Shown here in pieces: positions 1-11,652 of a stretch of DNA of 64,000 bases. Position 1 is the first letter of the stretch, and each line of letters begins with the position of its first letter. This DNA is from Saprospiraceae bacterium. Lineage in GTDB: Bacteria; Bacteroidota; Bacteroidia; Chitinophagales; Saprospiraceae. Below the pieces are notes generated by a model. It saw nothing but the letters and a program-made list of their open reading frames with translations. It did not search any database and was not told the origin of the DNA. Both the position numbers and the translations under genes were made by a program. The DNA is taken from contig JADLHA010000024.1 of NCBI GenBank assembly GCA_020848995.1, positions 62,001-126,000 on the forward strand, read 5' to 3'.

Positions 1-356
1 CCGTGTCGACCAAATCCAGGAAGGCGGTCTCAAACTTCAAACTCCGGGAAAATATGCCCATTGGTGCCAAGGTGACCTTGCGCCGCGATAAGATGTACGA
101 ATTCCTTGACCGGCTCATTACGGTTGCACTTCCCCGGGTTCGCGACTTTCGCGGAGTTAGTGATACGGCATTCGACGGAAGAGGCAACTACACCCTTGGG
201 GTGACCGAGCAAATCATTTTTCCGGAAATCGACCTCGACAAAATCAATAAAATAGCAGGCATGGATGTGACCATCGTCACTACAGCAAAAACCGACGCAG
301 AAGCATTTGAGCTGCTCAAGCACATGGGCATGCCTTTCAAAAATCAGAAAAATTAG
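1..356 (+). CDS. rplE: 50S ribosomal protein L5, 3' part only
   Basis: This is the C-terminal ~118 residues of L5, the large-subunit protein that contacts 5S rRNA in the central protuberance. The reading frame is open from base 3 and the true start lies upstream of the window, so the apparent GTG at base 3 is not the start. Recognisable L5 blocks are the [20 protein letters not shown] stretch, the EQIIFPEID segment and the [17 protein letters not shown] tail. It is followed 8 bp later by rpsN, the usual spc-operon order. Identity is secure; only the N-terminus is missing. Confidence 0.97.
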   Translation, partial: VSTKSRKAVSNFKLRENMPIGAKVTLRRDKMYEFLDRLITVALPRVRDFRGVSDTAFDGRGNYTLGVTEQIIFPEIDLDKINKIAGMDVTIVTTAKTDAEAFELLKHMGMPFKNQKN

Positions 357-364
357 TCCCAGTT

Positions 365-634
365 ATGTCCAAGAAATCCATTATAGCCAGGCAAAACAAG
401 CGTGAAAAGATGGTGGCCAAATACCACGATCTCCGCCAGTCGCTTAAGGCAGAGGGCAACTACGACGCACTTTCAAAACTGCCAAGAGATGCCTCCCCCG
501 TGCGGTTGAAGAACCGCTGCCTCTTAACGGGCAGACCCAAAGGGTACATCCGGCGTTTTGGTGTATCGCGTTACGTTTTCCGGCTTATGGCGCTCGAAGG
601 CAAGATTCCGGGAATTGTTAAAGCAAGTTGGTAA
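365..634 (+). CDS. rpsN: 30S ribosomal protein S14 (zinc-independent type)
   Basis: An 89-residue S14, part of the 30S head near the decoding region. The C-terminal signature with RCLLTGRPKGYIRRFG and SRYVFR is present. Only one cysteine remains in the region where zinc-binding S14 has a CxxC...CxxC ribbon, so this is the longer zinc-free form. It lies between rplE and rpsH with short spacers, so it is co-transcribed. The ATG at 365 matches the family N-terminus (MSKKSIIARQNKREK). Confidence 0.97.
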   Translation: MSKKSIIARQNKREKMVAKYHDLRQSLKAEGNYDALSKLPRDASPVRLKNRCLLTGRPKGYIRRFGVSRYVFRLMALEGKIPGIVKASW

Positions 635-654
635 TCAAAAAAATTCCAAAGTAA

Positions 655-1062
655 ATGTCAGCAGTTACCGATCCGATAGCAGATTACCTGACCCGCATAC
701 GCAACGCGCAACAGGCAGGATTCAAAGTGGTGGACATACCCGCATCCAACGAGAAGCGGCGCATCACGGAGATCCTTTACCAATACGGCTACATCCTCAA
801 ATACAAATTCGAGGATACGGAGAATCATCAGGGCCTGATCCGCATTGCCATCAAATACGATCCGGTGACCCGAGTCCCCGTCATCAGGGAATTGGTTCGG
901 GTAAGCCGGCCAGGACGAAGGGTTTATGCCAAAGCCGACCAGATCCAGAAAGTGATCAACGGGTTGGGCATTGCCATCGTATCAACATCCAAGGGACTCC
1001 TCACCGACAAAGATGCCCGCAAGGCCAATGTCGGGGGTGAGGTGCTGTGTCACATTCAATAA
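655..1062 (+). CDS. rpsH: 30S ribosomal protein S8
   Basis: A 135-residue S8, which binds helix 21 of 16S rRNA in the 30S platform. The N-terminus (DPIADYLTRIRNAQ) and the C-terminal block with RVSRPGRRVYAK and GLGIAIVSTSKGLLTDKDAR are canonical. In E. coli S8 is the translational repressor of the spc operon; I did not find a matching regulatory hairpin here. The gene sits between rpsN and rplF. Confidence 0.97.
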   Translation: MSAVTDPIADYLTRIRNAQQAGFKVVDIPASNEKRRITEILYQYGYILKYKFEDTENHQGLIRIAIKYDPVTRVPVIRELVRVSRPGRRVYAKADQIQKVINGLGIAIVSTSKGLLTDKDARKANVGGEVLCHIQ

Positions 1063-1078
1063 ATTTAAGCTTGTTGCC

Positions 1079-1630
1079 ATGTCGCGCATAGGAAAGAAAA
1101 TCATCAAAATTCCCGCCGGGGTCGATGTAAAAATCGATAAGAGCCGGGTGACCGTTAAGGGTCCGAAAGGCGTTTTGATCCAGACCATTGATCCGGATAT
1201 GACCGTGTCGGTGGAAGAAGGCGTTATGCAGGTTGCACGCCCCACAGACCAAAAGCGTCATCGCGCAGCCCACGGCCTGACCAGGGCGCTCCTCAACAAT
1301 ATGGTTACGGGCGTTACAGACGGGTTTACCCGGGTGCTGGAACTCGTCGGCGTCGGTTACCGCGTTGCGAATACGGGCAACATTCTCGAGATCGCGGTTG
1401 GGTACTCTCACCCCGTTTACTTCGCCATACCGGATGAGATCAAGGTTGAAACCGTCACAGAAAAGGGGTCAAACCCACGGATCATTCTCAAAGGTTCTGA
1501 CAATCAATTGATCGGCCAGGTCTGCGCAAAGATCAGGGCACTGAAAGCACCCGAGCCGTTTAAAGGAAAGGGCATCAAGTTTGCCGGAGAAGTACTACGC
1601 AGAAAGGCTGGAAAATCAGCAGGAAAATAA
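1079..1630 (+). CDS. rplF: 50S ribosomal protein L6
   Basis: A 183-residue L6, located near the factor-binding site of the 50S subunit. I chose the ATG at 1079 ([15 protein letters not shown]) because it is the family N-terminus; the frame stays open upstream, but that extension would run through the end of rpsH. Two alpha/beta repeats are visible, with [19 protein letters not shown] and the C-terminal [23 protein letters not shown]. It starts 16 bp after rpsH. Confidence 0.96.
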   Translation: MSRIGKKIIKIPAGVDVKIDKSRVTVKGPKGVLIQTIDPDMTVSVEEGVMQVARPTDQKRHRAAHGLTRALLNNMVTGVTDGFTRVLELVGVGYRVANTGNILEIAVGYSHPVYFAIPDEIKVETVTEKGSNPRIILKGSDNQLIGQVCAKIRALKAPEPFKGKGIKFAGEVLRRKAGKSAGK

Positions 1631-1656
1631 TTTGGCATTATCGCAACACGTGCACG

Positions 1657-2007
1657 ATGAAAAAGAGCAAATCCATCAACCGGCAAAAGATCCGCTACCG
1701 CATCCGCAAAAAAATCAGCGGCACGGAAGAAAGGCCTCGCTTGTCCGTATACAAAAGCAACACCGGCATCTATTGCCAATTGATTGACGATACCAAAGGA
1801 ATTACCCTTTGCGCAGCTTCTTCCAAAGAAAAGGATATGTCGCAGGGAAGTAAGTCCGAGATGGCCCGGCAGGTCGGAAACCGGATCGCATCACGCGCAT
1901 TGGCCAAAAACATTAGCAGCATCGTTTTCGACCGGGGAGGCTTCATTTACCACGGTCGCGTCAAGGCATTGGCGGATGCAGCACGTGAAGGTGGACTCGC
2001 ATTTTAA
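1657..2007 (+). CDS. rplR: 50S ribosomal protein L18
   Basis: A 116-residue L18, which binds 5S rRNA together with L5. The basic N-terminus ([22 protein letters not shown]) and the C-terminal [25 protein letters not shown] block are diagnostic. It begins 26 bp after rplF and is followed by rpsE. Length and sequence are ordinary for the family. Confidence 0.97.
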   Translation: MKKSKSINRQKIRYRIRKKISGTEERPRLSVYKSNTGIYCQLIDDTKGITLCAASSKEKDMSQGSKSEMARQVGNRIASRALAKNISSIVFDRGGFIYHGRVKALADAAREGGLAF

Positions 2008-2032
2008 TCACAAGCATTCGACAGCATAAGAT

Positions 2033-2557
2033 ATGGCAAAAGCACATGTAGTCAGGGTTAAGGCAGCCGGTGAAACCGAGCTCAAGGAAAAATTGGTTTC
2101 GCTCAACCGCGTTGCCAAGGTAACCAAAGGTGGACGGACCTTCAGCTTCTCAGCCCTGGTTGTGGTTGGAGACGGGAAGGGGATTGTCGGACAGGGAATT
2201 GGTAAGGCGCGTGAGGTTTCAGACGCCATCTCCAAAGCCGTCGACGATGCCAAGAAAAACCTCATCAAAGTCCCCATCCACAAAGGAACCATTGCCCATG
2301 AACAAAAGGGTAAATTCGGAGCAGGCCGCGTATTCATTAAGCCAGCCGCAGACGGAACCGGGGTCATCGCAGGAGGTGCTATGAGGGCAGTGCTGGAAAT
2401 TGCAGGGGTCCACAACGTCCTTGCCAAATCCATCGGTTCATCGAACCCCCACAACGTTGTGAAAGCGACCCTCGATGCCCTTACGCGCGTCAGAAGCCCA
2501 TATGAGGTCGCCAAAGACCGCAAAGTTGAACTTGTCAAGGTATTTGAAGGCGTTTAA
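2033..2557 (+). CDS. rpsE: 30S ribosomal protein S5
   Basis: A 174-residue S5 involved in translational accuracy at the 30S neck. The N-terminal double-stranded RNA-binding fold ([23 protein letters not shown]) and the C-terminal domain ([28 protein letters not shown]) are intact. The ATG at 2033 follows rplR by 25 bp. The next gene, rpmD, starts 13 bp downstream in the same transcript. Confidence 0.97.
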   Translation: MAKAHVVRVKAAGETELKEKLVSLNRVAKVTKGGRTFSFSALVVVGDGKGIVGQGIGKAREVSDAISKAVDDAKKNLIKVPIHKGTIAHEQKGKFGAGRVFIKPAADGTGVIAGGAMRAVLEIAGVHNVLAKSIGSSNPHNVVKATLDALTRVRSPYEVAKDRKVELVKVFEGV

Positions 2558-2570
2558 ATCGGAGAGCATC

Positions 2571-2753
2571 ATGTCGAAAATCAGAGTGACCCAATCCAGG
2601 AGTACGATCAAAGCCAATAAAAATCAGAAATTGACCATCCAGGCACTTGGATTGAAGAATCCCAATGACGCCGTGGAGCACGAGCATACCCCTCAGATTG
2701 AAGGCATGCTCAGAAAGGTCATCCATCTCGTTCACGTCGAAAAGTTATCCTAA
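2571..2753 (+). CDS. rpmD: 50S ribosomal protein L30
   Basis: A 60-residue L30. The frame is open upstream inside rpsE, but the family start is the ATG at 2571 (MSKIRVTQSRSTIKANKNQK), 13 bp after the rpsE stop. The GLKNPNDAVEHEHTPQIEGMLRKV motif is typical of bacterial L30. Its stop codon overlaps the rplO start (TAATG), implying translational coupling. Confidence 0.95.
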   Translation: MSKIRVTQSRSTIKANKNQKLTIQALGLKNPNDAVEHEHTPQIEGMLRKVIHLVHVEKLS

Positions 2754-3199
2754 TGGAACTGCACAACTTAAAGCCGGCCAAGGGGGCTGTGCACCGAGAA
2801 AAGCGCATTGCGCGTGGAGAAGGATCCGGACATGGCGGAACCGCTGGGAAAGGACACAAGGGGATGAAGGCGCGCTCGGGTGCTACGACATCGAAGAGTT
2901 TTGAAGGGGGCCAAACTCCACTGCAAAGGCGTCTTCCAAAGTTTGGTTTTAAAAACCCGGGCCGCGTTGAATACAAAGAGGTAAACCTTTCCACACTGGA
3001 AGCGTACGCCTCGCGCTATGACGTTTCAGAATTCAACATGGCATTTTTTACGACCAACCGCATTTTTAACAAGCGGGACCGGATTAAACTCCTCGCCAAC
3101 GGAGAGGTTACCAGGGCATATCGCCTGCAGGTTCACGCCTGCTCTGCAACTGCCAAGGCTAAAATTGAAGCGGCTGGCGGATCTGTTGACCTGATTTAA
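2753..3199 (+). CDS. rplO: 50S ribosomal protein L15
   Basis: A 148-residue L15, an early-assembling 50S protein. The glycine-rich basic N-terminus (RGEGSGHGGTAGKGHKGMKARSG) and the GGQTPLQRRLPKFGF motif identify it. The ATG overlaps the last base of the rpmD stop codon. It is followed 9 bp later by secY, as in most bacterial spc operons. Confidence 0.97.
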   Translation: MELHNLKPAKGAVHREKRIARGEGSGHGGTAGKGHKGMKARSGATTSKSFEGGQTPLQRRLPKFGFKNPGRVEYKEVNLSTLEAYASRYDVSEFNMAFFTTNRIFNKRDRIKLLANGEVTRAYRLQVHACSATAKAKIEAAGGSVDLI

Positions 3200-3208
3200 T
3201 TATTGGCG

Positions 3209-4564
3209 ATGAAAAAGTTGATGGAGACTCTCAAGAACATCTGGAGCATCCAGGAGTTGCGGGATAAGATCGTTTATACCCTCACCCTGTTGTTCATTTT
3301 CCGGGTGGGCTCGTTTATCGTCCTTCCCGGCGTAGACCCGCAGATCCTTAGCCAAAAAACTACCAACGCTTCCAACAGCCTTTTTGGCTTGATTTCGAGC
3401 TACACCGGCGGAGCATTCGACAAAGCTTCCATATTTGCATTGGGGGTAATGCCCTACATTACGGCATCCATCATCATCCAGCTTCTGGGTTTTGCCGTTC
3501 CGTATTTTCAGAGATTGCAACAAAAGGAAGGGGAGTCCGGCAGGAAAAAACTCAACCAGATCACCCGGATGCTGACGGTATTCATTACCCTGGTGCAGGG
3601 TGGGGGTTACCTGACGTACATCAAATCGACCGGAGCAGTTGATCCGAACATCAGCCAGTTCATTTTCTGGTTCTCCAACAGCATCATCCTGGCAACGGGA
3701 ACCGTTTTCTGTATGTGGATAGGAGAGCGCATCACCGACCGGGGCGTGGGCAACGGCATTTCGCTGCTGATCATGATCGGCATCATTGCTTCCCTGCCTT
3801 CAGCCTTTGCCTTTGAATTGAATACGCAGCAATTGCTGCTCTTCCTGCTCGAACTGGTGATCCTCTTTCTCATCGTCATCGCCTGCATCATGGTCATTCA
3901 GGGTGTGCGCAAGATCCCCATCCAGTTCGCCAAGCGCATGGTTGGACGAGGGGCAGGATCACTGCCCGCCGCAAACAACCGCGATTTTATCCCGTTGAAG
4001 GTAAATGCTGCCGGGGTCATGCCCATAATTTTTGCCCAAGCCATTCTTTTTCTGCCTCTGACTGCCGTTCAGTACATGACTTCGGATCCAAGTTTCGGAA
4101 CCACCGGCTTTCTTCAGGTAATTACTGACCCCTACGGGTTTTGGCATAACCTGGTGACCTTCCTGCTCGTCGTGGGATTTACCTACATCTACACGGCGCT
4201 GATCGTCAATCCCCAGAATTATGCCGAGTACCTCAAACGGCAAAATGCATTCATCCCGGGCATTAAACCCGGCCAGGATACCGAGGAGTTTATCGATGCC
4301 ACTACGACGAGGATTACGCTGCCTGGCTCGATCTTTCTAGGAATACTCACCATCCTTCCTGCCATCGCCGTGGTCTTTGGTGTCAATCCCGAATTTGCCA
4401 GGTTCTTCGGGGGATCGTCCGTACTGATCATGGTCGGCGTCATACTCGATACCCTGGCGGTCATCGAATCTTACCTCCTCATGCGCAAGTACGATGGGTT
4501 GGTAAAATCGGGTAGAATTGAAGGCCGGTTCAGCCAGGGTGTGGGACCCGTTGTAAACGGTTAA
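3209..4564 (+). CDS. secY: Protein translocase subunit SecY
   Basis: A 451-residue inner-membrane channel of the Sec translocon. Ten hydrophobic spans can be traced, with FALGVMPYITASIIIQLL, the IGERITDRGVGNGISLLI loop and the C-terminal LAVIESYLLMRKYDGLVKSGRIEG. The ATG at 3209 (MKKLMETLKNIWSI) is preferred over an in-frame TTG two codons earlier. It follows rplO directly and precedes map, without the adk gene found between them in many Gram-positives. SecE and SecG are not in the window. Confidence 0.96.
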   Translation: MKKLMETLKNIWSIQELRDKIVYTLTLLFIFRVGSFIVLPGVDPQILSQKTTNASNSLFGLISSYTGGAFDKASIFALGVMPYITASIIIQLLGFAVPYFQRLQQKEGESGRKKLNQITRMLTVFITLVQGGGYLTYIKSTGAVDPNISQFIFWFSNSIILATGTVFCMWIGERITDRGVGNGISLLIMIGIIASLPSAFAFELNTQQLLLFLLELVILFLIVIACIMVIQGVRKIPIQFAKRMVGRGAGSLPAANNRDFIPLKVNAAGVMPIIFAQAILFLPLTAVQYMTSDPSFGTTGFLQVITDPYGFWHNLVTFLLVVGFTYIYTALIVNPQNYAEYLKRQNAFIPGIKPGQDTEEFIDATTTRITLPGSIFLGILTILPAIAVVFGVNPEFARFFGGSSVLIMVGVILDTLAVIESYLLMRKYDGLVKSGRIEGRFSQGVGPVVNG

Positions 4565-4578
4565 GTCCACCCCGACCA

Positions 4579-5379
4579 ATGATTTACCTCAAGTCCGAGG
4601 AGGAAATTCAGAAAATTCGTCACAGTTGCCAGTTGGTTAGCCGTTCGCTGGCTCTGGTAGGCCAAATGTTGCGCCCGGGAATCACCGGGAGCGAACTCGA
4701 CGCCCGTGCGGAGGAATTCATCCGCGATCATGCTGCCGTTCCGGCATTCAAAGGGTACAATGGCTTCCCGGCCAGCTTGTGCATCTCCATCAACGAACAG
4801 GTCGTGCACGGCATCCCTTCTGCATTGCCCATGAAGGAGGGCGATGTCGTCTCGGTAGACTGTGGAGTGCTGTGTGCCGGGTACTACGGCGATGCCGCCT
4901 ACACGTTTGCCATTGGCGAAGTGTCCACGGAGATCCGCCAACTGATGCGCGTGACACTGGAGTCCCTCGCCCTCGGAATTGCCCAGGCTCGCGAGGGCAA
5001 CCGGATCGGAGACGTCAGCTTTGCGATCCAGGAGCACGCCGAACAGCGCCATGGGTATGGCGTGGTTCGGGAACTGGTGGGCCACGGGATCGGCAGACAG
5101 CTACATGAGCCCCCCGAAGTGCCGAATTTTGGTAAACGGGGGAGCGGAATCGCACTAAAAGAAGGGATGGTCCTGGCCATTGAGCCCATGATCAATCTTG
5201 GAACCCGACGCGTCAAACAGCTCAAGGATGGCTGGACCATCGTCACCCAGGATAAAAAGCCATCGGCACACTACGAGCACACGGTCGTAGTCCGGAGAGA
5301 GCGCGCAGAAATCCTGTCCGACCACTCCGCAATCGAAGATTCAGTGAAAAATAACAAAGAATTGACAGGAATTGCCTAA
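4579..5379 (+). CDS. map: Type I methionine aminopeptidase
   Basis: A 266-residue cytosolic enzyme that removes N-terminal methionine from nascent proteins. The dinuclear metal site is complete: D94, D105, H169, E202 and E233, with H77 in the substrate pocket (VVHGIP). The fold spans the whole protein without an N-terminal zinc-finger extension, so it is type Ia. It lies between secY and infA, and its product acts on proteins made from the same operon. The C-terminal ~20 residues are a polar tail of no known role. Confidence 0.96.
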   Translation: MIYLKSEEEIQKIRHSCQLVSRSLALVGQMLRPGITGSELDARAEEFIRDHAAVPAFKGYNGFPASLCISINEQVVHGIPSALPMKEGDVVSVDCGVLCAGYYGDAAYTFAIGEVSTEIRQLMRVTLESLALGIAQAREGNRIGDVSFAIQEHAEQRHGYGVVRELVGHGIGRQLHEPPEVPNFGKRGSGIALKEGMVLAIEPMINLGTRRVKQLKDGWTIVTQDKKPSAHYEHTVVVRRERAEILSDHSAIEDSVKNNKELTGIA

Positions 5380-5412
5380 AAAGATAGATATTTGCACTCC
5401 GAAAATTTTTAG

Positions 5413-5643
5413 ATGGCCAAAAAAGACCTGATCACACAGGATGGAGTTATTGAAGAAGCCCTGTCTAACGCCATGTTCCGGGTAAGGCTTCAGAATGACC
5501 ACCTGATCATAGCCACGATTTCGGGAAAGATGAGGATGCACTACATCAGGATCTTGCCTGGCGATAAAGTTTCGGTGGAGATGAGTCCATACGATCTGTC
5601 GAGGGGAAGGATAACCTATCGTTATAAAAGTGAGAAAATATGA
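5413..5643 (+). CDS. infA: Translation initiation factor IF-1
   Basis: A 76-residue S1/OB-fold factor that occupies the ribosomal A site during initiation. The core [35 protein letters not shown] is canonical. It starts 33 bp after map; that spacer contains GATATTTG, one base off the TAnnTTTG -7 consensus, so an internal promoter is possible but weakly supported. The stop overlaps the rpmJ start (ATGA). Confidence 0.97.
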   Translation: MAKKDLITQDGVIEEALSNAMFRVRLQNDHLIIATISGKMRMHYIRILPGDKVSVEMSPYDLSRGRITYRYKSEKI

Positions 5644-5756
5644 AAGTCAGGACATCGGTGAAGAAAAGGACGGCGGATTGCAAGTTCGTTCGCAGGAAGG
5701 GAAGGCTTTACATCATCAACAAAAAGAACCCCAAGTTCAAGCAACGTCAGGGATAA
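5640..5756 (+). CDS. rpmJ: 50S ribosomal protein L36 (zinc-free form)
   Basis: A 38-codon gene reading [15 protein letters not shown], then [19 protein letters not shown] and a short RQG end. It overlaps the infA stop by 4 bp (ATGA) and ends 20 bp before rpsM. Only one of the four zinc ligands of classical L36 (C11, C14, C27, H33) is kept, at position 14, so this is the C-minus paralogue. The [10 protein letters not shown] tail is diagnostic for L36. Confidence 0.96.
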   Translation: MKVRTSVKKRTADCKFVRRKGRLYIINKKNPKFKQRQG

Positions 5757-5776
5757 GCTAAACGAAGGCAGCAATT

Positions 5777-6154
5777 ATGGCTCGTATATCAGGTATAGAT
5801 TTGCCCAGAAATAAGCGCGGGGTCATCGGTTTGACCTACATCTATGGCATTGGCCCTACCTCGGCGCGCGACATCCTGCAAAAGGCAGGAATTGACCACA
5901 GCGTTCGCGTTCAGGAGTGGTCCAACGACCAGGTGCAGACCATCGCCCGCATCATCCAGGAAGAATACCGGGTGGAAGGGGAGTTGCGCTCCGATGTGCA
6001 GCTCAGCATCAAGCGGTTGATGGATATAGCCAGCTACCGCGGCATTCGCCACAGAAAGGGACTCCCGGTACGGGGCCAGCGCACCAAAACCAATGCAAGG
6101 ACCCGCAAGGGCAAGCGGAAAACCGTGGCCAACAAGAAAAAGGCGACCAAATAA
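5777..6154 (+). CDS. rpsM: 30S ribosomal protein S13
   Basis: A 125-residue S13 of the 30S head, contacting the P-site tRNA and bridging to the 50S subunit. The N-terminal [25 protein letters not shown] block, a helix-two-turn-helix region and the basic [27 protein letters not shown] tail are present. It opens the alpha-operon part of the cluster, 20 bp after rpmJ. Confidence 0.97.
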   Translation: MARISGIDLPRNKRGVIGLTYIYGIGPTSARDILQKAGIDHSVRVQEWSNDQVQTIARIIQEEYRVEGELRSDVQLSIKRLMDIASYRGIRHRKGLPVRGQRTKTNARTRKGKRKTVANKKKATK

Positions 6155-6172
6155 TCATCGATCAAGCAAGTT

Positions 6173-6559
6173 ATGGCAAAGGGAAAAAAGGCTAAGAAGA
6201 GGAAAGTCAAGGTGGATTCAGACGGCCTGGCTTACATCCAGGCAAGTTTTAATAACATCATCATCTCGCTGACCAATAGGGCCGGGGAAGTCATTTCCTG
6301 GGCAAGTGCCGGGAAATCCGGATTCAAGGGCTCAAAGAAAAATACGCCTTTTGCCGCGCAGTTGTCGGCCTCCAATGCAGCGGCCACGGCCTACGAAGCC
6401 GGAATGCGTTCCGCCGAAGTCTACGTCAAAGGACCCGGGTCAGGCAGGGAAGCAGCAATCCGCGCACTCGATTCCTCAGGAATCCGAATCACCAAGATCA
6501 TCGACGTCACCCCCATCCCGCACAATGGATGCCGTCCACCCAAACACCGCAGAGTTTAA
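6173..6559 (+). CDS. rpsK: 30S ribosomal protein S11
   Basis: A 128-residue S11 of the 30S platform near the mRNA exit. The core with [20 protein letters not shown], the [15 protein letters not shown] block and the terminal [16 protein letters not shown] are diagnostic. The N-terminus carries a lysine-rich stretch common in S11. It lies 18 bp after rpsM and 23 bp before rpsD. Confidence 0.97.
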   Translation: MAKGKKAKKRKVKVDSDGLAYIQASFNNIIISLTNRAGEVISWASAGKSGFKGSKKNTPFAAQLSASNAAATAYEAGMRSAEVYVKGPGSGREAAIRALDSSGIRITKIIDVTPIPHNGCRPPKHRRV

Positions 6560-6582
6560 CCTTTAGCAAGCAGCAGCAATCC

Positions 6583-7194
6583 ATGGCAAGATATACAGGA
6601 CCGGTTACCAAAAAGTCGCGCGCATTCGGCCAGTCGCTCACGGGCTACGACAAGTCATTCGAACGCAAGAAGTATGCTCCGGGACAGCACGGACCTTCCA
6701 GGCGCAGAAAACAGCGTTCGGATTATGCGCTGCAACTCATCGAGAAACAAAAAGCCAAATACACCTATGGCGTACTGGAGCGCCAGTTCCGCAATACGTT
6801 CCACGATGCCCACAAAAAGGAAGGCGTCACCGGCGAAAACCTGTTCCAGTACCTGGAGGCACGGCTGGACAATACCGTATACCGCATGGGCATATCGCCT
6901 ACCCGCAAAGGAGCCCGCCAGCTCGTATCACACCGGCACATCATGGTCAACGAACGCCTGGTGAATGTTCCCTCCTACCGCCTGCGTCCCGGCGATGTCA
7001 TTTCCGTGCGGGGAAAGTCCCGCGGACTGGAGATCATCAAGCACAACGTCGCACAAAAGTCGGATACCCGCAAATTTGGATGGCTGGAGTGGAACCCCGA
7101 TAAGATGGAGGGCAAGTTCGTTCAATACCCAAGCCGGGACCAGGTTCCAGAACCGATCAATGAACAGTTGATCGTCGAATTGTACTCCAAGTAA
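6583..7194 (+). CDS. rpsD: 30S ribosomal protein S4
   Basis: A 203-residue S4, a primary 16S rRNA binder and, in E. coli, the alpha-operon translational repressor. The start at 6583 (MARYTGPVTKKSRAFGQSL) is the family N-terminus; upstream in-frame codons lie inside rpsK. The S4 RNA-binding domain (LEARLDNTVYRMGISPTRKGARQ and GHI-like HRHIMVNERLVNVPSYRLRPGD) is intact. The N-terminal cysteine cluster of zinc-type S4 is absent. Confidence 0.97.
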   Translation: MARYTGPVTKKSRAFGQSLTGYDKSFERKKYAPGQHGPSRRRKQRSDYALQLIEKQKAKYTYGVLERQFRNTFHDAHKKEGVTGENLFQYLEARLDNTVYRMGISPTRKGARQLVSHRHIMVNERLVNVPSYRLRPGDVISVRGKSRGLEIIKHNVAQKSDTRKFGWLEWNPDKMEGKFVQYPSRDQVPEPINEQLIVELYSK

Positions 7195-7227
7195 GGATTT
7201 CCTCCTTTCACCGTTAATACTTCTCGA

Positions 7228-8226
7228 ATGAGCATATTAAACTTTCAAAAGCCGGAAAAAATTATTCTTCAAAAATCCTCGGATTTTGGAGGCACTTTTG
7301 AGTTTAAACCGCTGGAGCCGGGATTTGGCCAAACCATCGGCAACTCGCTTCGGAGAATATTGCTTTCCTCTTTAGAGGGTTTTGCCATTTCCTATGTCCG
7401 CATTGCCGGAGTGGAGCACGAATTTTCCACCATCAAGGGGGTCATGGAAGATGTTGTGGAAATCATCCTCAACTTCAAGCAGGTCCGCCTCAAGCCTGCT
7501 ATGGATCCCGCCAGCCTCAAGGAGGAAAAGATTTACATCTCCATCAGCGGCAAAGAAAGCTTCGTTGCGGGAGACATCCAAAATGCCACCAACCTCTTTA
7601 CGGTAACCAACCCCGGTCTGGTCATCTGCCGTATGGAACCTTGCGTGAACCTCGAGCTGGAACTTACCATCTCAAAAGGAAGAGGCTATGTTCCTGCCGA
7701 TGAAATGATTACCAAAGATCTTCCCATCGGGATCATTCCCGTCGATGCAATTTATACACCGATTAAAAAGGTGGCTTACAACGTTTCCAACACGAGGGTA
7801 GGCCAGAAGACGGACTTTGAGAAACTCGTACTGGAAGTGGTGACGGATGGTTCCGTACACCCGGAGGAAGCAGTCAAGGAAGCAGCGCGCATCATGATAC
7901 AGCATCTTATGCTGATCACCGATGAGAACATCACGTTCGAAGACTCCGTGCGCAAGGAAGACGTCATCGTCGACGAACACATACTGCACATGCGCAAACT
8001 GCTCAAAACTCCCCTGGAAGATCTCGACCTCAGCGTTCGCGCTTACAATTGCCTTAAAGCGGCTAAGATCAATACCCTGGCCGAACTGGTCCGCTACGAT
8101 ACACACGAGTTGCTGAAGTTCCGCAATTTTGGAAAGAAGTCCTTAGTTGAAATTGAAGAGCTGCTCCAACTCAAAGGCCTCAGTTTCGGAATGGATCTTT
8201 CCAAGTACAAACTCGAAGAAGACTAA
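7228..8226 (+). CDS. rpoA: DNA-directed RNA polymerase subunit alpha
   Basis: A 332-residue RNA polymerase alpha subunit. The N-terminal assembly domain (about residues 20-235) has [19 protein letters not shown] and the [19 protein letters not shown] dimerisation region. The C-terminal domain has the tandem helix-hairpin-helix [20 protein letters not shown] and [13 protein letters not shown], which contacts UP elements and activators. It lies between rpsD and rplQ in the standard alpha-operon arrangement. Confidence 0.98.
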   Translation: MSILNFQKPEKIILQKSSDFGGTFEFKPLEPGFGQTIGNSLRRILLSSLEGFAISYVRIAGVEHEFSTIKGVMEDVVEIILNFKQVRLKPAMDPASLKEEKIYISISGKESFVAGDIQNATNLFTVTNPGLVICRMEPCVNLELELTISKGRGYVPADEMITKDLPIGIIPVDAIYTPIKKVAYNVSNTRVGQKTDFEKLVLEVVTDGSVHPEEAVKEAARIMIQHLMLITDENITFEDSVRKEDVIVDEHILHMRKLLKTPLEDLDLSVRAYNCLKAAKINTLAELVRYDTHELLKFRNFGKKSLVEIEELLQLKGLSFGMDLSKYKLEED

Positions 8227-8260
8227 TCGCACATTCTGCCAATAAGCAAATTATCCAGCC

Positions 8261-8755
8261 ATGCGACACGGAAAAGCGTTTAACCATCTCAGCAGGAAAA
8301 GGGGCCACCGCAAGGCGCTGCTCAAGAATCTGGCCATAGCCCTGATCCAGCACAAGCGGATCAACACAACCCTTGCAAAGGCTAAGGCGCTGCGCGTCTA
8401 CATTGAGCCCTTGCTGACCAAAGCCAAAAACAACACGACACATGCTCGTAGAACGGTGTTCAGCTACCTTCAAAGCAAGGAAGCAATCACTGAGCTGTTT
8501 GGTGAAGTGGCGACCAAAATCGCAGATCGTCCCGGAGGCTATACCCGCGTGATCAGAAGTGGGTTCAGGCTGGGGGATGGTGCCGAGATGGCCATGATCG
8601 AGATGGTGGATTACAACGAGGTCATGGTTTCTGCATCCCAAGCAAAGGACCCGGGTGCAGCACGCAAAAAAACGAGACGGAGTGCCCGACGCAAAAAACA
8701 AGATTTCGGAGAACCGGGAAGCGAAACTGCAACGCAAACTGCAGAACAAGAATAA
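8261..8755 (+). CDS. rplQ: 50S ribosomal protein L17, long form
   Basis: L17 near the nascent-peptide exit. The core (about residues 1-115) has [29 protein letters not shown] and the [25 protein letters not shown] motif. At 164 residues it is longer than the ~120-127 residue E. coli-type protein because of a charged, low-complexity C-terminal tail ([13 protein letters not shown], then an acidic Gln/Glu end). Such tails are common in Bacteroidota. It is the last gene of the superoperon and is followed at once by a terminator. Confidence 0.97.
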   Translation: MRHGKAFNHLSRKRGHRKALLKNLAIALIQHKRINTTLAKAKALRVYIEPLLTKAKNNTTHARRTVFSYLQSKEAITELFGEVATKIADRPGGYTRVIRSGFRLGDGAEMAMIEMVDYNEVMVSASQAKDPGAARKKTRRSARRKKQDFGEPGSETATQTAEQE

Positions 8756-8758
8756 TGG

Positions 8759-8789
8759 AAAGCGGCCTTCGTGCCGCTTTTTTTTTTTT
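8759..8789 (+). terminator. Rho-independent terminator of the ribosomal superoperon
   Basis: An 8-bp perfect stem (AAAGCGGC with GCCGCTTT) around a 6-nt loop, followed by an uninterrupted T tract to 8789. It sits 4 bp after the rplQ stop codon and ends the ribosomal protein transcript before carA. Confidence 0.93.
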
Positions 8790-8841
8790 GCTCATCGGGT
8801 ACATTTGGCGCACGAATGGGGATGCGGCCCGGAGGGTTTGA

Positions 8842-8849
8842 TATATTTG
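8842..8849 (+). promoter_or_regulatory. Putative -7 box for carA
   Basis: TATATTTG matches the Bacteroidota -7 consensus TAnnTTTG and lies 26 bp before the carA ATG, just after the superoperon terminator. No TTTG element is found at the usual 17-23 bp upstream distance; the nearest one is 34 bp away. The call therefore rests on the -7 box and context. Confidence 0.5.
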
Positions 8850-8875
8850 CAAAAGTTTAATATAAATAGTTGAAC

Positions 8876-11305
<2,430 letters not shown>

Positions 11306-11325
11306 CCTAATATTCTCTGAATTAG

Positions 11326-11631
11326 ATGCAATTCCTTCGCCGCAACGTGCAATCCTTGACCAAACTGAAAGATTGGATTTTGCGGTACCGCTACGTCCTG
11401 ATCCTGGTCTTTTTCCTCGTTTACATGCTGTTCTTTGATCAGTACCGCATCCCCATTGCATACTCGATCTTCAAGGATGTTCGACAACTGGAGCAGGAAA
11501 AGGAAGATTATCTGCTATCCCTTCGAAAACTGGCGGAGGATAAGCGGGATTTTGAACAGAATTATGAGAAATTTGCGCGGGAAAAATATTTTATGTCACG
11601 TCCGGATGAAGACGTGTTCATCATCAAGTAA
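11326..11631 (+). CDS. Septum formation initiator (FtsB/DivIC-like)
   Basis: A 101-residue bitopic membrane protein. A basic N-terminus (~1-22) is followed by one transmembrane helix (VLILVFFLVYMLFF, ~27-42), then a coiled coil (LEQEKEDYLLSLRKLAEDKRDFEQNYEKFAREKY). This is the FtsB/DivIC architecture; these proteins join FtsL and FtsQ at the divisome. The ending FMSRPDEDVFIIK resembles the conserved family C-terminus. The position after eno supports the call. FtsL is the main alternative among small coiled-coil division proteins. Confidence 0.85.
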   Translation: MQFLRRNVQSLTKLKDWILRYRYVLILVFFLVYMLFFDQYRIPIAYSIFKDVRQLEQEKEDYLLSLRKLAEDKRDFEQNYEKFAREKYFMSRPDEDVFIIK

Positions 11632-11652
11632 TAACCGTTTAACAAAGCGCAA

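Noticed and set aside
558-1040. A 160-codon frame overlapping rpsN and rpsH
   Set aside because: It is an out-of-frame reading of two conserved ribosomal protein genes.
8804-8849. A complete promoter for carA using TTTG at 8804
   Set aside because: The spacing to TATATTTG is 34 bp, too long for the known -33/-7 arrangement, so only the -7 box was kept.
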